From positions 45,001 to 75,000 of the forward strand of contig RPFO01000589.1 in assembly GCA_009746045.1 (NCBI GenBank): 30,000 nucleotides of DNA, given 5' to 3'. The DNA comes from Mesostigma viride. Taxonomy: Eukaryota; Streptophyta; Mesostigmatophyceae; Mesostigmatales; Mesostigmataceae. Below, piece by piece: positions 1 through 7,983 of this stretch (position 1 is the first letter of the stretch; each line of letters opens with the position of its first letter). The notes beneath the pieces are model-generated. The model was not told the origin of the DNA. It ran no database searches and worked only from the letters and a program-made list of their open reading frames with translations. Both the position numbers and the translations under genes were made by a program.

Positions 1-558
1 AGCCGCGTCCTCAGCTACCCCTGTAGGCCGCAGCCTTCGCGAGGGCGACCTTTTGTCCCCTTCTGCTCCTCCTCGATCCCCACCGGTGGCCTGCGGCCCT
101 CCATGGACACTGCATACATTGCCGTCCCTTTGATATGAACCGCCCCCATGGACACTGTACAAGCTACTATACAAGCTGATCTCGCTGCGTGCGGGCTCCG
201 TTAGCGCGGCCTTGGCGTCGGCGATCCGCAGAAGCTCCTCGTTCATCGCTGCTGTCAAGTCGTCCCGGTCGGCCCGTAGCTTGCGGATGACAGCGCTCGC
301 CTCCTCGCGCAGCTTGGACTCGGCCAGCTCCGACTGGCTGAACTCTTGCTGCCACGTAGCACGTGAGGCACGCAGTCCGGCGAGACGCTGGAGCATGGTC
401 GAGCGCATCTCTTGGAAGGAGGCCCACTCGGTCTCCCACTCGGCGCGCGCCAGGCGGAGCCGCCGGATTTCGTCGTCCACGAGGGCCAGCGCGTTGGAGA
501 CGAGCGTCTCCGAAGCGGCGCCGCGTACGGCGGGGCCGGAACTGCTCGCGGCGGACAT
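1..558 (-). CDS. Coiled-coil protein, N-terminal part (runs off left edge)
   Basis: The minus strand is open without a stop for 186 codons from an ATG at 558 to the window edge. After a short Ala/Ser-rich start, residues of about 20-130 are strongly charged and rich in Glu, Arg, Leu and Ala (segments such as DDEIRRLRLARAEWE and LREEASAVIRKLRADRDD), as expected of a long coiled coil. From about residue 130 the composition changes to Gly/Ser/Arg-rich, and a short stretch containing CAGTGTCCATGG occurs twice (near 100-113 and 146-160). An intron or a change of domain there cannot be excluded. Codons are G/C-ending, like those of the ATP synthase gene to the right. I recognise no family. The long heptad-like segment argues for a real gene over a chance GC-rich frame. 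The two genes would be divergently transcribed. Confidence 0.55.
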   Translation of the reverse strand, partial: MSAASSSGPAVRGAASETLVSNALALVDDEIRRLRLARAEWETEWASFQEMRSTMLQRLAGLRASRATWQQEFSQSELAESKLREEASAVIRKLRADRDDLTAAMNEELLRIADAKAALTEPARSEISLYSSLYSVHGGGSYQRDGNVCSVHGGPQATGGDRGGAEGDKRSPSRRLRPTGVAEDAA

Positions 559-1792
559 TTCTCCCTGAAAACGGTGCTCGGCGTGCGTGGCCGATTGCCT
601 TACCTCTGACGTTGATGCCGGCGTTGCAGCCGCTCGGCTGGAGATATGGGCGCTTTGCTTCACTTTTCAGGACAGCGTATTCATCAATTAGTGGGAAATC
701 CGTTTGCCAGGATCCGAATGGCTATCCACTAACCACTCGGAGCTGTGTCTCTGACTAAAACATGTTGGACTTCGATGGCGCGCACCTCTACAGTGATCGG
801 TCGTTACGATCGATACATAATGCCAATCGTCGAGAGTTACGGGAGAGATCTGCAACGGCCTAGCACTCGCCAAAGCCGAGACACGAAAACTGTACGTAAA
901 CCTTCGAAGCCATCAACGCAATGTTAAAAATGAAATGAAGTTGACGCGTTTAGGGTAAGGAAGGACAAGCACGGGAACTTACCGGGTGGATTCGGGCAGC
1001 AATAATAGACAAACAAACTTCCGTGGTGGACAGGACGTGGTTAGAGATAGTGACAACAGCCCACAGTCCTGGCGGGCTTGTCACACAGCCTGGCTGTCGG
1101 ATGGCCAACTTTGGACAACGTCCACCATAAGCAGGATTAGGCATCACTATAGGCATACTACAGCCGGAACTCAGGAGAATGTGGCGTCGGCCGACTAGCG
1201 GGAGTCATGTCAAAATCATGCCTCACTTCAAAATCTTAGATCTGCCCCACTTGAAATGCCAAGATTTGAGATGGGTGCCCATCAATTGATCTCGCCTCAG
1301 ATGGCTGACTAGGTACACATGTACCTGGCACAGCCGAGTGCCGCATCATTACAACTTTACAAGACTGGCTGGGTACGTGCCACCTGGCATTGCAGTAGTG
1401 CACGGTGCACCGCATGGCATCGTGGGACCTGAGCAAACCCGCGCAATGCGGGCATTCGCAGTAATGAAGGACAGCAGTAGCATATCAGCGCCCCTGGCGT
1501 CGCGCCACGTTCCGGAAAGCAAAGCTGGCATTCTAGCAGCTCATCGCATGAGCTTCTCGGCAATCCGCACTCGCCCGTACTCCGTACTTTCGTGCATGAA
1601 GCCGTTCAATGTTCATGCGGATGCACGCGGGGGCCATGACGAACCGAAGCGCATTATATTGGCCCCATAGCGGGTATCGGCGAAGGGGCGACCTCTCCAG
1701 GCCGCGTGGTCGCTTATTCGTTTTGAAAGTAGTGCGTAAGAGGCTGCAATAAGCTCGACAAATTAGCTTCTGGCGCAGTGCAGCTAAGAAAA
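559..1792. other. Intergenic region between divergent genes, no gene seen
   Basis: About 1.2 kb between the coiled-coil gene (leftward) and the ATP synthase gene (rightward). Short open frames exist on both strands but none shows a domain, codon bias or splice structure I can support. It should contain both promoters. I see no clear TATA box close to either start. Confidence 0.5.
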
Positions 1793-4700
1793 ATGCTGCG
1801 GTCGCTCGTCCGCGCGGGTGTTCAGGCATCCAAATGCCTTGAGAGGCAAATGGTCGCTCCCGCCCTGGTGCGTAGAGAACGTGGTTTTGGTTAGGTTTTC
1901 GTGTGTCCATTGATCTAAAGGCCTTTTGTAATCACGTCATCTCTTGCAGGTTGATTTACAAGATGCGGAAATATTTTTAATTGTGGTCTTTCCCTCCGCA
2001 GGCGCAAAGGGGCATCTTCGGTTCGGCCAAGGGCGAGGCCCCTGCCCAAGGCCTGCCGGTAAGCAGCCGCTCTTTTTTTCCCGTGTTGACAGTTTTAGAT
2101 TATTTCGCATGGAAAATGTCGTTCAATAAGATTTCGATCTCAATACCTTTCTTCAGGCGGAAGAGGTGATTGATAAACTTTGCTATGAGTTCATTGGGCC
2201 CATGCCACATCTACCACTCGACTTGACTCTGTCGATGTCTGTTGTGCCCATCCTTGTCTGTACTGTCCACCAGCCCCCTGTTCAAAAGTTTGGACGGGGA
2301 GTGGAGTGGAGGTACGCCACCGCTTTGTACGAGTCCGCCAACACCCCGGACGACCTTGCCTCGATCAAGGCCGAGCTGGAGGAGGTGGTGGAGTCGATGA
2401 GCAAATCGGGAGGCGCCGCCGAGGAGGTTGCGCCGGAGCCGTCCACCGAGGTCGGCACCATCAACGTCCCGATTAGCCTCAAGACCTACCTGGAGGAGCC
2501 ATTCCTGTCGAACAAGAAGAAGGCCGCCCTGGCAGGGGCTGTTCTCCAGAACTCAGGGTTCAGCGCCAACACCGTCGCCCTTGTCGGTACGTGCGCATTT
2601 GGCACGTGGCTATCCCCTGGTCCCGAAAGAGCAGACTTTAACGCAGGATGTACACTGTGTTTTTCTTTTTCCTTTTTTTGCATAGCATGATATGATATCG
2701 CAGCAATGTCATCTGTGGAGTGGCAAGCAGCAATGCGAGCAGCGTTTATGAATCGGCGTTCATGACAGATGCCGATCCTCGCCATGCATTGAATAGAAAA
2801 GCAATAATCATACCTCCCCCGCACAACTGCATACTCTTTTGGTATTGTGTTGTCCAAGGCTGCGCAATCCTGTCGCTATGAGGCAGATTGGGCGTATATC
2901 CAGGATCTGTCATCATGGCATGATGGTGTGCCCCCGGATGCATGCCCACATGCACAGGGTTTAGGGTTTAGGGTTTAGGGTTTAGGGTTTAGGGTTTAGA
3001 ACAAGTGCGCCTTGATTCTTCACACCACAGGGTTTTGCTTACCTATCTTTACAATACTTTCCTCAGGGTTTGATGCAGATCCTCTTGTTTGTACATGCCG
3101 CTTGCTTTGCACCAAGTCCTTCCCCTTTGGCATCCACCACCCGTCACTCATTATCCCTGCCCTGCCACAGTTTCTGCCCCCCCCACATCCCCCCACCATC
3201 CAGCGCCCTTCCCCTGCGAACCCCCGCGCTGATCCCCTGCACTGGTGGTATTGGCACCATGCACAGCGTGTGCCACGATCCGTGTCTTCTTGCGCCGCGC
3301 TCTGGCGTGTCTGTCCACACCCCTTATGTATATTACTGATAGCCAGCCACTGGTATCTGTCTGTTCACGCCACTGATGTCCCGTGCCCGTGCTCTACTGT
3401 GGTCGGTGTTGTGCCGCACCCACATATGCGGTGCTCCTCGCCGTCCTCTGTTTGCCCACCCCTTTTGTTTGCCCGCCCCCTCTGTCTGCCCGCCCCCAGA
3501 GACGGTGATCCAGAAGGGCCGCCTGCGCTCCTTGCCCAAGATCGCGTCCTACTTTGACGAGATCATCATGGACTACAAGGGAGAAACGATCGCTGAGATC
3601 GTGTCCGCGTCGGTGCGTGCACACTTGTCAACCGACGCTAACGCATGGTGACGTAGGGTGTGGAGTGTAGGGGGAGAGGGTCGCTGAGATCGTGTCCGCG
3701 TTGGTGAGATGTGAGCACTGCGCAGGAACACACGGTGGCATGGGGTGTAGTGTGAAGCGTGTGGCATCGTTGCCGTGACCGTGTCCGTGCCGTGCGTGCA
3801 TGCTTGGTAGCGAGATGAACGAGGCAGACGCATGGTGACGTGGGGTGGCAGTGGTGGGCGTGAGGGGGAGACGGCCGCCGAGGGCGTGTCTGCATGGGTA
3901 TGACATGCACACATATTTCTGGCCTGTGCTGGTTGTCTCATGTATACCATGGTCACTATAGTATAGTAATACCATGCCTGCGCTGGTTGTCTCATGGATT
4001 CTAGATGTGCGTGGTTGTGGCGCGAGCGTGGCATGGGTGTAGCGGTGAGGGCGAGTGCCCGCGTCGGCGGGTGCATTCCGTACGTGCATGGGCCTGGCGT
4101 GGCATGGCCGTGGCATTGCTGCGGCATCCAAGCACGTGAGATCACGGAGCTCGGCGCGGGCGTGGCCACCACGCGCAGTGTCTCATGTGCGGGTTGTGGT
4201 GGGGATGAAGCGTGTGGGCCACCACAGGGTGCATGGGTGTAGCAAGTGTTTTGGGCGGGCTTGCTCCACTGGAATATTGCTTCGTCTCTCATCCCGCCTT
4301 GAAAGCCGCTGCCGGTTTTCGAATGGCTCTAGTAGATGCTGCAGGTTCCCAAACGTGCCGGACGTGTGCCGGACGTTCTCCATGGGCCCACTTCCCCCCT
4401 GAACCCGCCGGTGTACTTCTATTGGCCAACCGGCCTTCTACCCTGTTGGCCCCACCTGCCTGGTCCCTACTAACCCACCCATCCCTCACCCTCTTGGCCT
4501 CTAAAAGATTTAAATCCAACCACCCAAATAGTGGCCTTGCAAGTTCTATCACCCTCTAGCCTATTGGCTCGCCTGCCCCCTGACCCACCTGTGCATCTCT
4601 CGCTATGCATGTTTGCTTCCCCCCCGCGCCCCCCCCCCCCCCCCCCCTGTTGACCCCTGCAGCCGCTGACCAAGGCTCAGGAGGAGGATGTGAAGAATGC

Positions 4701-5091
4701 GATCAAGTCGTGGGCGTTTGTGGGCGCGGACACCATCATCCTCAAGTCGGAGGTGGGTGAGGGTAATCGATGCAGTGGATGGGCCTTGTGTATGTGGCTG
4801 CCATGCATGCAGCTGCTTAGTGCTTTCCCTCCGTTGGTCTTCTTGTGCAAATTAATTATGATGCCTCTATGCTGATCATAAATGGTCTCCCCTTTGTTCC
4901 AAGCGTAGTCTTCTTGTGCTGACCATGCTCCGCCTTGTCAACTGCTTCCATGGGGCGAATCCCACTGCCCCTGCCAGGTGGACCCGTCCCTTCTGGGAGG
5001 CATGATCGTGCGCGTGGATGGCAAGATGGTGGACGCGAGCTTGCGCACACGCATCATGGAGGTGCGGCAGGTGCTGCTGAGCGACTTGTAA
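1793..5091 (+). CDS. ATP5: Mitochondrial F1Fo-ATP synthase subunit OSCP (delta/OSCP family), six exons
   Basis: OSCP joins the F1 head to the peripheral stalk of mitochondrial ATP synthase. The exons I infer are 1793-1867, 2002-2058, 2274-2586, 3500-3612, 4663-4752 and 4978-5091. All have GT/AG borders and keep frame, giving about 253 residues, normal for the family. Exon 1 starts with MLRSLVRAGVQASKC, an Arg-rich, acid-free presequence typical of mitochondrial import. Exon 3 carries the N-terminal helical domain (VEWRYATALYESA, then a Glu/Ser-rich insert). Exon 4 carries KGRLRSLPKIASYFDEI. The last exon carries the family signature VDPSLLGGMIVRVDGKMVDA and ends RQVLLSDL-stop. Introns are 134, 215, 913, 1050 and 225 bp and hold several repeats. 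The first two exons rest on splice logic alone. The rest is supported by clear OSCP similarity. Confidence 0.9.
2957..2998 (+). repeat. Interstitial telomere-type repeat (GGGTTTA)6
   Basis: Six perfect copies of the plant-type telomere heptamer TTTAGGG lie inside the third intron of the OSCP gene, preceded by ACA and followed by GA. No degenerate copies flank it. It is too short to be a functional telomere. It may be a scar of double-strand break repair or a telomerase-made insertion. Confidence 0.95.
3582..3900 (+). repeat. Duplicated 3' end of OSCP exon 4 with its donor, inside intron 4
   Basis: The last bases of exon 4 with the splice donor (CGCTGAGATCGTGTCCGCGT from 3591) recur 91 bp downstream at 3682 with a second GT-containing donor-like end. 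A more diverged third copy, with GGGGGAGACGGCCGCCGAGGGCGTGTC-like spacing, lies near 3863-3890. The spacer GACGCATGGTGACGT also recurs (about 3638 and 3827). The copies form a degenerate tandem repeat that begins in the exon. Confidence 0.75.
4629..4647 (+). repeat. Poly-C run before the intron 4 acceptor
   Basis: An uninterrupted run of 19 C, preceded by a C-rich stretch from 4619, ends 15 bases before the CAG acceptor at 4660-4662. It serves as an extreme polypyrimidine tract for the OSCP exon 5 acceptor. Its length is likely variable or misassembled. Confidence 0.85.
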
Positions 5092-5747
5092 AGGCGCCAT
5101 GCATGGGCCAAGAATTGATGGGCCAAAAAAATGGACGTGACAATCATCGATGGACCAACCAAGGACCTGTGATTGGAGCTGTGGATGGCCAGGGATGTGT
5201 CATTGGAGCTGCATCAAGGCATTGAGACAATGCGATATGCACGGTTACTACATGTGATCAATGCGGCTCGCTGACGACGAGGAACGATGTACAATGCAGG
5301 CATGCAGGCATGCTGTATTTGGCGGTAGTTGTATTTGTAGTAGTCGTTGATATGCCAATGGTTTACTACGGTACGACACCATTAATGGGAGAAAATCACA
5401 ATGTACGATGAAATGAAAAGCCAGTCTTTCTTGCATGTTGCCAAGTCAAGGTCACATTTAGCTTGGAAAAGTTTTGACTCCAATTTTGGCATCAGGACTG
5501 GGCATAGTTAATTTAGTACGTACCGCAGTCTCGTTGGGGATCTCGGCACGGAGCAAAATAACCCTGATTATCATCCTGCAGCCAATTGATTAGACACGTG
5601 CTCCCGTTGGGGAGTCACGGAGATGGATGGATGGATGGATGGGTGGGTGCAAACAGTCCTACCGGTCTAAGCTATCTACATCAGCTACCTACGACATCTT
5701 CTAACAGCAAGTAACTACAACATCTATCTGGACAGCATCATGTGGCC
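5092..5747. other. OSCP 3' region and intergenic DNA with a (GATG)n microsatellite
   Basis: No gene is visible. It should include the OSCP 3' UTR. A short GCAGGCATG tandem lies at about 5297-5312. A GATG-type microsatellite (four GATG units, then GGGTGGGTG) lies at 5622-5649. Read on the minus strand, the microsatellite sits downstream of the LINE relic and could be that element's simple-repeat tail, which is an inference. Confidence 0.5.
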
Positions 5748-6113
5748 CTAGGGGAGCTGTCTGCCGTGCCTCCCGTGGGTTTGCACGCGCGGGCGCTTCC
5801 CCACAGGGGGGGGCTCGTTGTCCTCTATGACCTGGGCCCACTTGGCCTTGTCCATAATCTTCTTCCAAATCACGGAGAGGCCGAGGCCCCCCATGTCCTC
5901 TACTAGCTGTTCTTTGAAGGTGCGGGCCTTGCGGCGTCTAACATCACGGGGCCCGGCCCACGTCAGGAGGTGCCGGCCAGGCTGAGCTGGTCGCAGTCCT
6001 GCGGGCCGGGGGCCACGTGAGGTGTCTACCTGGTTGGTGCGAGCTAGGTGCCCTACTAGCTGCAGGCGCCGCTGCTTAATGGTGCTGGTGATATATGGCA
6101 TGCCCTGGTTGTC
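5748..6113 (-). pseudogene. LINE (non-LTR retrotransposon) reverse transcriptase C-terminal relic
   Basis: The minus-strand frame from about 6113 to 5748 encodes about 120 residues. It holds the pattern seen at the C terminus of many LINE ORF2 proteins: a basic RRLQLVGHLAR motif, a Gly/Arg-rich linker, then a Trp-containing helix (LGLSVIWKKIMDKAKWAQVIE). No reverse transcriptase core or endonuclease is present, and a TAA lies immediately upstream in the same frame inside a TTAATTAATTAA stretch, so this is a 5'-truncated copy, as is usual for LINEs. It lies 26 bp from the retrotransposon insertion. The minus-strand sequence on the far side of that element (above 16937) does not continue the protein, so truncation preceded the insertion. 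Confidence 0.65.
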
Positions 6114-6134
6114 TCCTTAATTAATTAATTAGAC

Positions 6135-6139
6135 TCGTG
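6135..6139 (+). other. Target-site duplication TCGTG, left copy
   Basis: The five bases before the 5' LTR are TCGTG. The same five follow the 3' LTR at 16933-16937. A 5-bp duplication is standard for Ty3/gypsy integrases and shows that both LTRs belong to one insertion. Confidence 0.92.
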
Positions 6140-6713
6140 TGTTACGTCGCGTAACAATTCGTTGTAGTTACGGACGTAAATTAGGTCCTTTGCCTCGGTT
6201 GTCCCTAGGTTTACGTTTAGGCTCCTACCGGGACATTATTGTCCTCGTAACAGTACTGTGGTACATTGGGTGCCGTTGGGCGCCGCGCCGCGTACTTTAA
6301 TAGTGGTCCTGATCCTGTGGTAGAATGTAGTGGACCAGCGTGCATCAGTAGATTTAGTGGACCAGCGTGCACCTGTAGGCGAGGGCCATGTCGGCCCGAG
6401 CGTGTTGGACCGTTGGTGACCATTTATGCGCGTTCTACCCCTTTGTGTGTTCACTCGGCGTGTGTTAAGTGAATTGACACATTTAGGCTTGGGTCACGGC
6501 AGTGTAGTTGTGTTTCCTTCCTCTATTCCTGGAGTAAACGGGTTTTGATAAATGGTTGTATGGCGTATTATAGTAACACTTACGTTAATGCATTGAGATC
6601 AGCTCCGTCACGTTCGTCTTTCGCCAGAGGGTTAAGTAGAGGAGGCCTGACCAGTTTAGGTAGTATCAGGCCCATTAGAGGTAGAGGTGGAGGTAGATAT
6701 CCGCGGCGTAACA
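6140..6713 (+). repeat. 5' LTR
   Basis: It begins TGTTACG and ends CGTAACA, a 7-bp inverted terminal repeat with the universal TG...CA. The first 17 bases, TGTTACGTCGCGTAACA, are themselves a palindrome around TCG. An internal direct repeat of TAGTGGACCAGCGTGCA type occurs twice at about 6327-6376 and may be a promoter or enhancer repeat. The length of 574 bp equals that of the 3' LTR. Confidence 0.96.
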
Positions 6714-7236
6714 ATGGTTCCGGAGGAACTTCAGTAGGTAGTGAACGAGACGACTATCCCTTGCCACATACACCTTTTCAAGACCCCTTCCGCGTCCAGG
6801 AACAAGAAGTCGACACTTCCTTGATAGGTAATGGGCGGGTCGCCTTCAAGCTAGGAGCGTCGTGCTGCCCGTTTCGGGACACGCTTTACCTAGAAGCTAG
6901 ACCTGCTCACAGCGGATAAATCCTTTCGTAGTTAGCCTGTCCTTCGCCTTGTTTTCCTGCTTACGGTTGTTTCCTGCCTTAGATAGGGGAGTATTACTGT
7001 TCGGAGACGATTAGCGTCGCAGTACCTACACCTTTTTCCTTGTGCTGCTGCTTTATTAGACGGCCGCACCCGCAGAGTTACGGGGCGCTGTGTTAGGACG
7101 AGCGCTGGGATATCCGGCCGCTGACTTAGGACGAGAGCTGGAAACTCCCGCCCTCCTTCTTCTTTCGGTGATCCAGATCGTCAAGCTAAGTCGCCTACCC
7201 CTACCTCGTCTAGCTTGACATCACAAGACACGCCAG
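6714..7236 (+). other. Retrotransposon 5' leader
   Basis: About 520 bases between LTR and ORF0. A frame from an ATG at 6560 inside the LTR runs across the LTR end to 6919 (about 120 residues, Arg/Gly/Ser-rich). I see no domain in it and do not call it a gene. Two similar copies of TTAGGACGAG(C/A)GCTGG lie near 7093 and 7126, a possible RNA structural or packaging element. The leader ends in a splice donor. Confidence 0.45.
6715..6732 (+). other. Probable primer binding site
   Basis: One base after the LTR, TGGTTCCGGAGGAACTTC starts with TGG, the complement of a tRNA CCA end. It does not match the initiator-Met primer site common in plant LTR elements (TGGTATCAGAGC). It contains GTTCC-GGA-GGAAC, which can fold on itself. 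The priming tRNA cannot be named from the sequence alone. Confidence 0.5.
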
Positions 7237-7242
7237 GTGAGT
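7234..7242 (+). promoter_or_regulatory. Strong 5' splice site just before ORF0
   Basis: CAG|GTGAGT, with the cut after 7236, is a near-perfect donor, 10 bases before the ORF0 ATG. Its possible partners are the acceptors at 7733 and 13689. Use of either would remove ORF0. Splicing is inferred; only the sites are seen. Confidence 0.6.
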
Positions 7243-7246
7243 TATC

Positions 7247-7639
7247 ATGAGTCAACGTCGTGTTTTTACTGCGCCTTCCCATTCATCTAGTGATAATAGT
7301 TTAGCTAAGTATTACGTAGTTATTACCCCTCAATGGTCAGCCATTTTCCTCTCTTGGTCAGATGCTAGGAAGATAGTGCAAAACCGTACATATAATGTAA
7401 TTAGGTATAAGAAATTTGTTACCTTCGAGGAAGCTCAACAATTCCTTATAGACCATAGCGTATCAGATCTAGGCCTACACGTACGTTCTACTCCTCATGG
7501 TCGCCCTCCTGTAGAAGCTCTAGATTTTGCTACCCCTCCTTCGTCTCCCCCTAAGAGGGCTGCATCCTCATCTAGCTTAGATACTCCTCTCACCTTGGAA
7601 TTCGGTTCCCTATCCATTACTGTTGTTAAAAAGGACTGA
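7247..7639 (+). CDS. ORF0: small protein with RNase H1 N-terminal / viroplasmin-like domain
   Basis: A 130-residue protein from an ATG in the retrotransposon leader. Residues 21-68 match the hybrid-binding domain found at the N terminus of eukaryotic RNase H1 and in the caulimovirus transactivator/viroplasmin family: KYYVV at the first strand, IFLSW with the conserved Trp37, a spaced Val44, then KKF and TFEEAQQFL at the closing helix. The glycines usual before the IF/Y strand are replaced (TPQWSAIF). The C-terminal 50 residues are Pro/Ser/Thr-rich and probably disordered. The RNase H1 domain binds RNA:DNA hybrid or dsRNA. There is no catalytic RNase H domain here; the element's own RNase H is in pol. 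Roles in RNA binding, reverse transcription or translation are inference. The whole ORF lies inside a putative intron (7237-7733). Confidence 0.75.
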   Translation: MSQRRVFTAPSHSSSDNSLAKYYVVITPQWSAIFLSWSDARKIVQNRTYNVIRYKKFVTFEEAQQFLIDHSVSDLGLHVRSTPHGRPPVEALDFATPPSSPPKRAASSSSLDTPLTLEFGSLSITVVKKD

Positions 7640-7713
7640 TTTAAATTGTTCCTTTCTTTTAAACCATTAAAATCTTTTCCTTTTCTTTCCTTGCCTTATA
7701 TTAGGCCTTGTCC

Positions 7714-7733
7714 TTTATCCTTGCTGCTTTCAG
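7714..7733 (+). promoter_or_regulatory. Strong 3' splice site between ORF0 and gag
   Basis: A pyrimidine-rich stretch from about 7670 ends in TTGCTGCTTTCAG at 7733, a good acceptor. Joined to the donor at 7236 it would remove a 497-base intron containing all of ORF0 and bring the ATG at 7764 (context AAAATGG) close to the leader. Confidence 0.55.
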
Positions 7734-7983
7734 TTAGATTTTTGATCATTTACTTAAACAAAAATGGATCCAGTGGGTGGTAACCTGTCGCCTATACCTA
7801 CCAATACTCCTACTATAATAATAATAACAACCATAACAACAATCGGGTAACCGACGGGACTCACTTGAAACGGTACACCATCTCACTCCTCAAGGTAATC
7901 TTCGTGCCTCACCTCCTTCTCCTCTTGCTGATGGTCGCCGTCGTCCCTCACTTACCCCTCCTACCTATGAACAACGTCAACGT

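Noticed and set aside
3573-4292. A 239-codon minus-strand frame in OSCP intron 4
   Set aside because: His/Thr/Pro-rich translation of a degenerate GT-rich minisatellite. No domain, and it overlaps a real exon antisense.
6217-6454. Minus-strand frames repeated in both LTRs
   Set aside because: They are shadows of the LTR sequence, identical because the LTRs are identical, with no coding signature.
6560-6919. A basic Arg/Gly-rich frame crossing the 5' LTR end into the leader
   Set aside because: It spans the primer site and the 3' LTR copy diverges into flanking DNA. No domain; kept only as a note in the leader entry.
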